DNA of 5,800 bases. Source: JABDDM01 sp038240295. GTDB taxonomy: Bacteria > Bacteroidota > Ignavibacteria > Palsa-1295. This document shows positions 1-5,800 of this stretch, one piece after another. Position 1 is the first letter of the stretch. Each line of letters begins with the position of its first letter. The position numbers and the translations under genes are program-made. The stretch is from NCBI GenBank assembly GCA_038240295.1, contig JBBSDW010000179.1:1-5800 (forward strand), read 5' to 3'. The notes beneath the pieces were generated by a model that worked only from the letters and a program-made list of their open reading frames with translations, ran no database searches and was not told where the DNA came from.

Positions 1-2
1 GG

Positions 3-27
3 AAAAGCCGCCCGCGCAGAGTGGCGG
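3..27 (-). terminator. Possible weak intrinsic terminator of the nuo-rhodanese unit
   Basis: On the minus strand CCGCC (27-23) and GGCGG (12-8) can pair as a 5-bp GC stem around a 10-base loop, followed by one C and four T residues (6-3). It lies about 113 bases after the rhodanese stop. The stem is short, the loop long and the T tract only four bases, and the window edge cuts off what follows, so this is tentative. Confidence 0.3.
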
Positions 28-100
28 TTAGGGTAGGGATAAGAGGCTGTGCGTAGGAGCAATTTTGTTAAGCGCCGCTGGTCTCCCGGTTCGGGGTGCG

Positions 101-116
101 CAGGCCATGCGGCCTG
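101..116. repeat. Perfect inverted repeat CAGGCC-ATGC-GGCCTG
   Basis: A 6-bp perfect stem with a 4-base loop lies 25 bases downstream of the rhodanese stop. No T tract follows on either strand, so it is not a standard intrinsic terminator. It could stabilise the 3' end of the operon mRNA, or be chance in GC-rich DNA. Confidence 0.45.
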
Positions 117-140
117 AGCTTAGATGCCGGCAAAAAAGGC

Positions 141-485
141 TTAAGCACTTTCGGCGCGCTCGAAGGGATACTGCTGTGCCCAGCGCAGGATACCGCCTTC
201 CAGATTACGGACACGCGGGAAGCCATGCTGCCGCATATATTGTACGACCTGCCCGCTGCGATTACCGGTCCGGCAATAGACAACGATATCAGCATTAGGA
301 TCAAGTTCGCTCATTCGCTGGACGATCTCCCCCATTGGGATTAGCACACCATCCGAAAGATGCGCCGCGATATTTTCGTGTGGCTCCCGAACGTCGATGA
401 GCTGATGCGCCTTGTGCGCTTTGCGCCATTCCTGCAATTCATCGCTCGTGATATCGAATGGGATCTGCGCTGGAGTTTCGTTCAT
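141..485 (-). CDS. Single-domain rhodanese-like sulfurtransferase
   Basis: 114 residues, the normal size of a lone rhodanese domain. It shows the family landmarks in order: LIDVREPHE (29-37), a H-L-x-D-G-V-LIPMGEI segment (42-54), the active-site loop YCRTGNRS with the sulfur-carrying Cys71, and the closing NLEGGILRW (94-102). The family transfers sulfane sulfur from a donor such as thiosulfate or a persulfide to a thiol acceptor; the donor and acceptor here cannot be told from sequence. No signal peptide or membrane segment is seen, so it is probably cytoplasmic. Its ATG (483-485) overlaps the nuoN TGA (482-484) and has no Shine-Dalgarno sequence, so its translation probably depends on ribosomes finishing nuoN. 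It is the last gene of the visible operon. A link to Fe-S supply for complex I is possible but unproven. Confidence 0.93.
   Translation of the reverse strand: MNETPAQIPFDITSDELQEWRKAHKAHQLIDVREPHENIAAHLSDGVLIPMGEIVQRMSELDPNADIVVYCRTGNRSGQVVQYMRQHGFPRVRNLEGGILRWAQQYPFERAESA
482..485 (-). promoter_or_regulatory. ATGA stop/start overlap (translational coupling site)
   Basis: Read on the minus strand, the four bases ATGA contain the start of the rhodanese gene (ATG) and the stop of nuoN (TGA). No ribosome-binding sequence is visible in the pyrimidine-rich stretch just upstream (CTTCTTTACACTTCA). This arrangement usually means termination-reinitiation coupling between the two genes. Confidence 0.8.
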
Positions 486-2188
486 TGAAGTGTAAAGAAG
501 CGAACGACATTGCCCGCAAATTCAACGACGGGCGTGAAATAGACACCGAGCATCATCACAGGAACAAGAAACGCGAAGAGCAATAGCTTGGCCGACCAGG
601 AATATGTAAGCGCGCCATCGTTCGTCATGATCAGCGCTCCGCTGCCATCGGTGAGCGTGCTCGTCGAGCGATCCTTGATGAACATCGCAGCCATCACGCG
701 AACATAATAATAGAGCGAGACGACAGAGTTCAGGATCGCGACAACCGCGAGCCAGAGATACTTGATGTGATGCGTAACCGGATCAACCTTCAGGATGGCG
801 CTAAAGATATACAGCTTGCCGATGAAGCCGATCGTAAGCGGAATACCGGTAAGCGAAACGAGGAAGAGTCCGAGCGCAACACAAAGCAGCGGTGTCCGGC
901 GCGAGAGTCCTTTGTAATCTTCGATCTCTTCGGAGTTGATCTTGTTCGCGATCAGCATGATCACGTAGAAGGCCCCGATATTCATGAAGAGATAGGCGAT
1001 CAAATAGATCATGACCGAGACAATGCCGGCAGAGCCAGCCGTCACCTGCATTCCGGTAAGTCCTGTCTCTGCACCCGCAGCGACAAGGCCAATCATCATA
1101 TAGCCTGCGTGCGCGATCGTCGAATAGGCAAGCATTCGCTTGATATTCGATTGCTGGAGCGCCGCGAAATTTCCGAGCGTCATCGTCAGTGCGGCAAGTA
1201 CTGCGATCATGAGCGGCCAGTTAAGCACCGGGTCGCCTGTACGTGGATCCATCGGATAGACGAACAACAGGAAACGCATGAGAAGCCCAAATCCTGCTGC
1301 CTTCGAAGCAACACTGAGGAGTGCCGTGATCGGAATCGGCGCACCTTCGTAGACATCGGGCGTCCAGAAATGAAATGGCGCAGCCGAGATCTTATAGCCC
1401 ATGCCGGCGAGCGAAAGGATCGTTGCGATCCAGAGTGTGATCGTGCTCGGATGAACTGCCGGATTCGCAAAAATATTCTGGAGCACCATTTTGATGGCGA
1501 GAATATTCGTGGTGCCCGTCAAGCCATAAAGCAGTGAAAAGCCATAGAGCATCAACCCAGAAGAGAACGCGCCATAGAGCACATACTTCATCGATGCTTC
1601 CGAGCTGCGATTACTCTCCTTCATGAAGCCTGCGAGAATATAGCTCGTGATCGAAACGAGTTCGAGCGAGATATACATCATGATGAGATCGGTCGAGGCA
1701 GGCATGAGGAACATACCGATCGCCATACCGATCAGGAGCGAGTAATATTCACCGATCCGGGACTTGCGCATCCCGACCTCCGCCGACATCATCGACATCA
1801 GGATGATGAAAATGCCGGTGACGCAAATGAGTAGTTTGAAAAAGACCGCGAAGTTATCGACGACCATCATTCCGAGCGGCGGCGTCAGCGACTCGAAATA
1901 GTTGAAGATCATGAGACCGCCCTTCCATTCATGTCCGGTCGGATTGAACGGAATCCACTGCTGGTACGAGAAGTACCCGGCCATCGCAAACACGCAGATC
2001 GCGAATACTCCCGTGATGCGCCTGTCGCCGCCTTTCTTGATAAAAAGATCGAGAATGATCGCAAGCAGGAATCCTGCGGTCAGGATCGTCTCCGGCAAAA
2101 AATGCTGGAGCGATTGCACCATGTACGGCTGAACGTGACTTGCGAGTCCTGCGAGGTCTGCGAGGTCTGCTGGAAGCTTCGGCGGCAT
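482..2188 (-). CDS. nuoN: NADH-quinone oxidoreductase subunit N (complex I proton-pumping subunit)
   Basis: 568 residues, longer than the ~480-500 usual for NuoN. It is the antiporter-like subunit nearest the NuoK/NuoJ/NuoA end of the membrane arm. Channel residues seen: Glu176 in ISLELVSITSY (E133 in E. coli), Lys266 in GMGYKISAAPFHFWTPD (K217), Lys296 in SVASKAAGF (K247), and Lys458 in GIPLTIGFIGKLY (K395). The segment NIKRMLAYSTIAHAGYMMIG (348-367) is also typical. The extra length is spread over an N-terminal extension of about 20-25 residues that contains a DLA/DLA/GLA repeat, loops, and a polar segment around 506-531 before the last helices. The ATG at 2186-2188 has only a weak purine run (AAGAAAG) upstream; Met23 (ATG at 2120-2122) is a possible alternative start. 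The stop overlaps the rhodanese start by ATGA, implying coupled translation. Confidence 0.97.
   Translation of the reverse strand: MPPKLPADLADLAGLASHVQPYMVQSLQHFLPETILTAGFLLAIILDLFIKKGGDRRITGVFAICVFAMAGYFSYQQWIPFNPTGHEWKGGLMIFNYFESLTPPLGMMVVDNFAVFFKLLICVTGIFIILMSMMSAEVGMRKSRIGEYYSLLIGMAIGMFLMPASTDLIMMYISLELVSITSYILAGFMKESNRSSEASMKYVLYGAFSSGLMLYGFSLLYGLTGTTNILAIKMVLQNIFANPAVHPSTITLWIATILSLAGMGYKISAAPFHFWTPDVYEGAPIPITALLSVASKAAGFGLLMRFLLFVYPMDPRTGDPVLNWPLMIAVLAALTMTLGNFAALQQSNIKRMLAYSTIAHAGYMMIGLVAAGAETGLTGMQVTAGSAGIVSVMIYLIAYLFMNIGAFYVIMLIANKINSEEIEDYKGLSRRTPLLCVALGLFLVSLTGIPLTIGFIGKLYIFSAILKVDPVTHHIKYLWLAVVAILNSVVSLYYYVRVMAAMFIKDRSTSTLTDGSGALIMTNDGALTYSWSAKLLLFAFLVPVMMLGVYFTPVVEFAGNVVRFFTLQ
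2141..2167 (-). repeat. 9-bp tandem repeat, three copies, in the nuoN N-terminal extension
   Basis: On the plus strand the units are tgcgagtcc, tgcgaggtc and tgcgaggtc; the last two are identical and the first differs at two bases. The unit is a multiple of three, so the array stays in frame and encodes GLA, DLA, DLA (in reverse order on the minus strand: DLA-DLA-GLA). It lies before the first predicted membrane helix of NuoN, where added residues would be tolerated. Confidence 0.85.
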
Positions 2189-2207
2189 ACTTTCTTGGTA
2201 GTGTTGC

Positions 2208-3827
2208 TTACTTCAGGATCGTTGCAGTCTGCTGCACCGCAGCAACACCGGTCGTATGGACGAAGGTCACAAGCTGGTTCACACTCGTCGTCATCAAGTT
2301 AATGATCGGCGACGGGTAGATCCCGAGAAAGATGACGATCACTGCGAGCGGCACGAGCGAAATGAGTTCGCGGCCATTGATATCGGTGAGCTCATTCCAA
2401 CGCTCGGGCAACGTACCCAGGAACATGCGCTGCAATGCCCAAAGCATATATGCCGCAGTCAGGATGATACCGAGCGTTGAAAGAATGGTGAGCGTCTGCC
2501 AGGTCTGGAATGCACCGAGGAATACAAACGCCTCAGAGATGAAGCCCGACATTGCCGGAAGCCCGAGCGAGGCGAAGAAGCAGATCACGATGAGCGCGAA
2601 ATACTTCGGCATCTTATTGGCGAGTCCGCCAAACTCATTGACGCCTCTGGTATGTGCACGGTCGTAAAGCACTCCGACGCAAAGGAAGAGCATTGCCGTG
2701 ATCGTGCCATGGTTGAACATCTGGAAAACCGCGCCGGTGATTCCCACCGAATTGAGTGCCGACATTCCAAGCAGCACGTACCCCATGTGACTAATGGAGC
2801 TGTACGCGATGATCTTCTTTAGATCTTTCTGCGCCATCGCACAGAACGCTCCGTAAACGATATTGATAAAGCCGAAGAGCGCCATGTACCAGCTTGTGGC
2901 GATCGCGATCTCCGGGAAGATTCCAAAGCAAATTCTGAGGATGCCATACGTACCCATCTTGAGCAATACGCCCGCAAGAATAACACTGATGGCGGTCGGC
3001 GCCTCAACGTGCGCATCCGGCAGCCACGTATGGAATGGGAACATTGGAATCTTGATCGCAAATCCGAGGAACAGACCGAGGTAACCAGCATATCGCCACT
3101 TATCACCAAAGCCTGAGAAGATCGAGCCCGCGACACGCTTTGCAGGATCCATCATGTCGAGCAGACTGAACGTGTGATAGGCAACTTGCTTATGAGTAAT
3201 TGGGTCGGTGCCGAAAACCTGCGTCGTGAAATAAAGCCCGATCATTACGAGCAGCATCACAACCGAGCCGAGCAAGGTATAGAGGAAGAACTTGATCGCC
3301 GCATATTCTCTGCGCGGACCACCCCAGATCCCGATCAGGAAATACATCGGCAGGAGCATCAACTCCCAGAAGATGTAGAAGAGGAAGAAGTCAAGCGAAC
3401 AGAAGACACCCATCATGCCGGTTACCAGCAAGAGATACATGAGGAAGTATCCCTTTGTCGATTTCGAGATCGAGAAGCTCGCAATCGCTCCGATAAAGCT
3501 TACAAGCGCGGTGAGCAAGACCATCGTGACCGAGAGGCCATCGATACCCATGAAATAGTCGATCGAGATATTCCCGAACACTCCGAGACCCGTAAGCCGG
3601 ATCCAGGGCAGACGTTCGAGGAACTGGAAACTTTCGACTTTATTGATGCCGGCCATGCCTCCGTTAAAGTTCATCCAGAGGATCACCGCGAGTATCATCT
3701 GCAGAACGGTGACGCCAATCGTTATCCCCTGAAAGATTCGCTTCTTGTCCTTCGGGATGAAGCCGATGACGATCATTCCCAGTACGGGAAGGAACGTCAA
3801 GGCTGTGAGAAAGGGAAATCTCGACAT
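2208..3827 (-). CDS. nuoM: NADH-quinone oxidoreductase subunit M (complex I proton-pumping subunit)
   Basis: 539 residues, close to the usual NuoM length, hydrophobic throughout with about 14 membrane helices. NuoM is one of three antiporter-like subunits in the inner-membrane arm of complex I and carries one of the proton channels. Channel residues are visible by family comparison: Glu155 in FWELMLLP (E144 in E. coli), Lys259 in GFAIKIPMFPFHTWLPDAH (K234), Lys290 in VLLKMGTYG (K265), His347 in AYSSISHMGY and Glu432 in GFISEAF (E407 region). The acidic residue at the last position, where NuoN has Lys, separates NuoM from NuoN. The ATG at 3825-3827 precedes a typical NuoM first helix. The 20 bases upstream show no Shine-Dalgarno match. 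nuoN follows after 19 bp. The preceding gene is a secreted protease, not nuoL, which is unusual. Confidence 0.97.
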   Translation of the reverse strand: MSRFPFLTALTFLPVLGMIVIGFIPKDKKRIFQGITIGVTVLQMILAVILWMNFNGGMAGINKVESFQFLERLPWIRLTGLGVFGNISIDYFMGIDGLSVTMVLLTALVSFIGAIASFSISKSTKGYFLMYLLLVTGMMGVFCSLDFFLFYIFWELMLLPMYFLIGIWGGPRREYAAIKFFLYTLLGSVVMLLVMIGLYFTTQVFGTDPITHKQVAYHTFSLLDMMDPAKRVAGSIFSGFGDKWRYAGYLGLFLGFAIKIPMFPFHTWLPDAHVEAPTAISVILAGVLLKMGTYGILRICFGIFPEIAIATSWYMALFGFINIVYGAFCAMAQKDLKKIIAYSSISHMGYVLLGMSALNSVGITGAVFQMFNHGTITAMLFLCVGVLYDRAHTRGVNEFGGLANKMPKYFALIVICFFASLGLPAMSGFISEAFVFLGAFQTWQTLTILSTLGIILTAAYMLWALQRMFLGTLPERWNELTDINGRELISLVPLAVIVIFLGIYPSPIINLMTTSVNQLVTFVHTTGVAAVQQTATILK

Positions 3828-3866
3828 GATCTGTTGGTTAGGCAGTGAAGAAAGTTTGAAAAATCT
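3828..3866 (-). other. 39-bp spacer between protease gene and nuoM
   Basis: The spacer begins (minus strand) with a short T run just after the protease stop codon and then becomes pyrimidine-rich. There is no GC-rich hairpin directly before the T run, so it does not look like an intrinsic terminator. I also see no TAnnTTTG-type (Bacteroidota) or sigma70-type promoter in it. Read-through from the protease gene, or a promoter inside the end of that gene, would both fit. Confidence 0.5.
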
Positions 3867-5800
3867 TTAGTTTACGATCGTGAGCTTGCGCGCAAGTCGT
3901 ACGCCGCTCGCAGTTTCTAAAACGTACTCATAGGCTCCGCTTACGAGCCCACTGGTAGCAAGTGAAATCGAATGCATGCCAGGTTCAACATTCTGATCGA
4001 GCAGCATAATTATCTGGCGACCGAGTGCGTCGTAGAGTGTAAGCTTGATGTGCTCGGCGTGCGTTGTGCTAAAGCTGATCGAAGTTTTGAGCGTTGCCGG
4101 ATTGGGTCGATTCTGTAGTAGCTCGATCGAACCAGTTTGCGCAGGCAGCGCAACCGCTTCGATCGGAGGCATTGGACCGGTGAGCGAGATCGTGCCAGTC
4201 ATCGAAGCCGCGGTGGCAACATATTGCGTGGTGTTCGAAGCAATACTGATCGTCGCATCCGCGCCCGACCACGAAGCAGGCACTCCGGCCGCATTCCACG
4301 TAGCTCCAAAATCGGTCGAACGATACACCCCATTGTTCGTCGTGAGATAGGCGACGTGAATTCCCGGCACAAACTTTACATCCGAAGGCACAGTGGTGAC
4401 CGATGGTAACGTCGCCGCAACCCATGTAGCGCCGCCATCCGACGAGCGGAAGATCGCAGATGTACCGGTCACGGTTGCCAGAAGCGTCTTTGCGGCCGGC
4501 TTGCAGACTGCGATACCATGAAGGGAATCGTCATCGAATCCAACTCCGACAACATTAATGGCAGAGACCTGCGAGGCTTTCCAGCGTGCTCCGCCATCCG
4601 TTGAGCGATAAATATCGCCTTTGTTTGTGCCGAACCATCCATTCCTGCGCACCCACGAAATCGAATTTTTCCAGCCAAGTTCTCCGGCCAGCGCAGAAGA
4701 AGTTAATGAGTTTGCTTTCCATGTGGCCCCTCCATCGTTCGTGACACCGATTCCCCAGTTGCCACTTCGCGGATCGCCAATGAACATGCCGTTCATGGGC
4801 GACGTAAAATGGATGGAGTTGATATAGGGTGTGATGGCGGCTACATCCACCGTATTCCACGTCGCACCCTGATCGGGTGTGTTAAGCACGTTCGCATGCA
4901 AGCGCCCGTTACGCGACGCCGTTCCGAACCATGCAATTGCATCGTCGACCGCTTCGACGCACCAGGGCGCGGTCGTCTGCGTGTTGGCCTGCTGAGCGCT
5001 GTTCCAGGAAAACCCACTCTCGACTTCGAAATACGAAAGAAAATTTGTGCCGTTATCAAAGCCATTCGTGACCCATGCAATATCGGCGGAGACCTGTTTT
5101 ACACTCGTGCAATAACCGTCAAGCGAATCAACGAACACATACCCCTGCTGCGATTTCATCGGCACGAGCAGTAAGAGGGTGTCGGTATACGATGCGCCAT
5201 CGGTTACTGCAAAATAAAGCGGAAGCGAGCCATTGCTGAACTGCGCATTGCGACGAAGGGTATAATTTAATTGTCGCACCTCGCCTGTATTCAGACTCCC
5301 GATCTGTTGCTGAGCCAGATCGACAGAAACACCGCCAATCGTCAGAAGCGTCGCGACGATATTCTGACCATTGCCGATGTAATTTTTAAAGACGACACTC
5401 AGGTTCGTGACCGTACCAACAGTATCGATCAAACCATTCTTCACACCGTTAGCGGTGTACGACTGAACGGCAAGGCCGGGCAACGTTGGAGTACCCAAGG
5501 CTCGTGCAGCATTTACGCGGCCCCAGAAATGGAAGCGATCGGAAGGCCGCACGACATTGTCGCACGTGTTGATGATCTGCTGCGTAATGAATTTTAGCGG
5601 CCAATCGGGATGCTTGCTCATCATGAGCCCCACTATCCCGGCAACTTCCGGAGAAGCAAACGATGTCCCATTGGCACTGGTATAGGCATTGTTGCCAGGC
5701 CAGTTCGTCGAAAGCACATTGACGCCAGGCGCATAGACATCCACGCGATGTCCGAAATTGGAGAAGCTTGCCGGCTGATCGTTTTCATCAGTCGCTCCGA
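3867..5800 (-). CDS. Secreted subtilisin-like (S8) serine protease with Asp-box repeats and T9SS sorting domain, 5' part missing
   Basis: This is the C-terminal 643 codons of a larger protein; the frame stays open to the window edge, so the true start lies outside. A GTG at 5744 is in frame but sits inside the protease domain and is not a credible start. The visible part begins with the end of a peptidase S8 fold: GATDENDQPASFSNFG, then DVYAPGVNV, then the catalytic serine motif NGTSFASPEVAG, with the Ser codon at 5661-5663. The catalytic Asp and His would lie upstream, unseen. Next comes about 110 residues of probable beta-sandwich (roughly 5480-5145). A region with five good and one degenerate Asp-box motifs follows (5021-4296). 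The last ~85 residues (4127-3870) resemble a T9SS type A sorting domain, with LLQNRPNP, a LTLYDALGRQI strand and a VSGAYEYVLE strand. Known for the family: such proteins cross the outer membrane by T9SS and are released or surface-anchored. Substrate unknown. It ends 39 bp before nuoM. Confidence 0.9.
   Translation of the reverse strand, partial: GATDENDQPASFSNFGHRVDVYAPGVNVLSTNWPGNNAYTSANGTSFASPEVAGIVGLMMSKHPDWPLKFITQQIINTCDNVVRPSDRFHFWGRVNAARALGTPTLPGLAVQSYTANGVKNGLIDTVGTVTNLSVVFKNYIGNGQNIVATLLTIGGVSVDLAQQQIGSLNTGEVRQLNYTLRRNAQFSNGSLPLYFAVTDGASYTDTLLLLVPMKSQQGYVFVDSLDGYCTSVKQVSADIAWVTNGFDNGTNFLSYFEVESGFSWNSAQQANTQTTAPWCVEAVDDAIAWFGTASRNGRLHANVLNTPDQGATWNTVDVAAITPYINSIHFTSPMNGMFIGDPRSGNWGIGVTNDGGATWKANSLTSSALAGELGWKNSISWVRRNGWFGTNKGDIYRSTDGGARWKASQVSAINVVGVGFDDDSLHGIAVCKPAAKTLLATVTGTSAIFRSSDGGATWVAATLPSVTTVPSDVKFVPGIHVAYLTTNNGVYRSTDFGATWNAAGVPASWSGADATISIASNTTQYVATAASMTGTISLTGPMPPIEAVALPAQTGSIELLQNRPNPATLKTSISFSTTHAEHIKLTLYDALGRQIIMLLDQNVEPGMHSISLATSGLVSGAYEYVLETASGVRLARKLTIVN
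3870..4127 (-). other. T9SS type A C-terminal sorting domain (protein domain)
   Basis: This is the last ~85 residues of the protease gene. Seen: an opening ELLQNRPNPA motif, a hydrophobic alternating strand ending in SISFS, the strand LTLYDALGRQI, a turn containing EPGMHSISL, then the SGAYEYVLE strand and a short basic end (RLARKLTIVN). This order of PNP box, YDxLGR-like strand, and G-x-Y strand before a K/R-rich end is the usual pattern of the Por secretion system sorting domain. The domain directs export through the type IX translocon and is often cleaved on export. It is the main phylogenetic clue in the window. Confidence 0.88.
4296..5021 (-). repeat. Six Asp-box (BNR-like) motifs in the protease gene
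   Basis: Protein-level repeats within the protease gene. Five motifs match S/T-x-D-x-G-x-T-W: DQGATW (4857-4874), DGGATW (4719-4736), DGGARW (4581-4598), DGGATW (4422-4439) and DFGATW (4296-4313). A degenerate sixth, ESGFSW, lies at 5004-5021. Spacing between the acidic residues is 49, 46, 46, 53 and 42 residues, which is regular enough for blades of a beta-propeller. Asp-boxes occur in sialidases, sortilin/Vps10 and Ycf48-like propellers; they are structural turns and do not show catalytic activity. A binding or display module is more likely than a glycosidase, because I see no sialidase active-site pattern. Confidence 0.8.

Larger units (their letters stand above)
1..140. other. Intergenic region at the window edge, no supported gene
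   Basis: All three plus-strand frames meet a stop by position 56 (stops at 29-31, 34-36 and 54-56), so only a tail of at most about 18 codons of a convergent gene could be present; none is recognisable. No tRNA, rRNA or other known RNA motif was recognised. The stretch is rich in short GC inverted repeats (8-27, 85-95, 101-116), as expected for an untranslated 3' region. Confidence 0.6.

Noticed and set aside
81..112. tRNA-like T-arm suggested by GGTTCGGGG
   Set aside because: The bases around it do not give a 5-bp stem with a 7-base TTCRANY loop, and no matching acceptor, D or anticodon arms are seen.
767..1537. 256-codon plus-strand open frame opposite nuoN
   Set aside because: It lies wholly antisense to a gene with clear family identity. 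Its translation is a charged, low-complexity mix rich in R, D, E and H with no domain, which is typical of the complement of a hydrophobic coding sequence.
2899..2906. GCGATCGC, identical to the cyanobacterial HIP1 octamer
   Set aside because: I noticed only one copy; a HIP1-rich genome would be expected to show several in this length, and the T9SS domain argues against a cyanobacterium.
3174..3848. 224-codon plus-strand open frame opposite the nuoM 5' half
   Set aside because: Antisense to nuoM, with a composition (E, D, R, H rich) explained by complementing membrane-helix codons; no recognisable motif.
3885..3896. 12-bp palindrome CTTGCGCGCAAG near the protease 3' end, considered as a terminator or operator
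   Set aside because: It lies inside the coding sequence, can form only a 4-bp stem, and is about 20 bases away from the T run near 3860-3866.
4296..5021. Sialidase (glycosidase) function suggested by the Asp-box motifs
   Set aside because: Asp-boxes are structural and found in many propellers; I see no sialidase catalytic arginine triad pattern or FRIP-type motif.
5271..5597. 108-codon plus-strand open frame opposite the protease gene
   Set aside because: Antisense to a frame supported by S8 and T9SS features; no motif of its own.

Overview
The window is a single-strand block. Four genes lie on the minus strand and are read from high to low coordinates: the 3' part of a large secreted subtilisin-type protease (5800 to 3867, open at the window edge), nuoM (3827-2208), nuoN (2188-482) and a small single-domain rhodanese (485-141). 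The last 140 bases (1-140) are intergenic and hold inverted repeats, one of which could be a weak terminator.

The organism is probably a member of the Bacteroidota/Chlorobiota (FCB) group. The strongest evidence is the C-terminus of the protease, which looks like a type A sorting domain of the type IX secretion system (T9SS), a system confined to that group. None of the three visible start codons has a convincing Shine-Dalgarno sequence, which fits these phyla. Base composition looks slightly above half G+C, so Kapabacteria, Ignavibacteria or Rhodothermota-like lineages seem more likely than AT-rich Flavobacteria. That placement is inference and was not tested.

nuoM and nuoN encode two of the three antiporter-like proton-pumping subunits of respiratory complex I (NADH:quinone oxidoreductase). 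Both are full length and keep the glutamate and lysine residues of the proton channels, so they look functional. The rhodanese start codon overlaps the nuoN stop codon (ATGA), so the two are probably translationally coupled. nuoM and nuoN are 19 bp apart. The three genes therefore look like one transcription unit.

The odd part is what lies upstream. In most nuo operons nuoL precedes nuoM; here the position is held by a protease/Asp-box/T9SS gene ending 39 bp before nuoM, on the same strand and with no obvious terminator between them. Other unusual points are a 9-bp tandem repeat in the N-terminal extension of NuoN, a run of six Asp-box motifs in the protease, and a high density of GATC sites. 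I saw no tRNA, rRNA, CRISPR array, transposase or insertion sequence. I do not see a clearly new biological system here.
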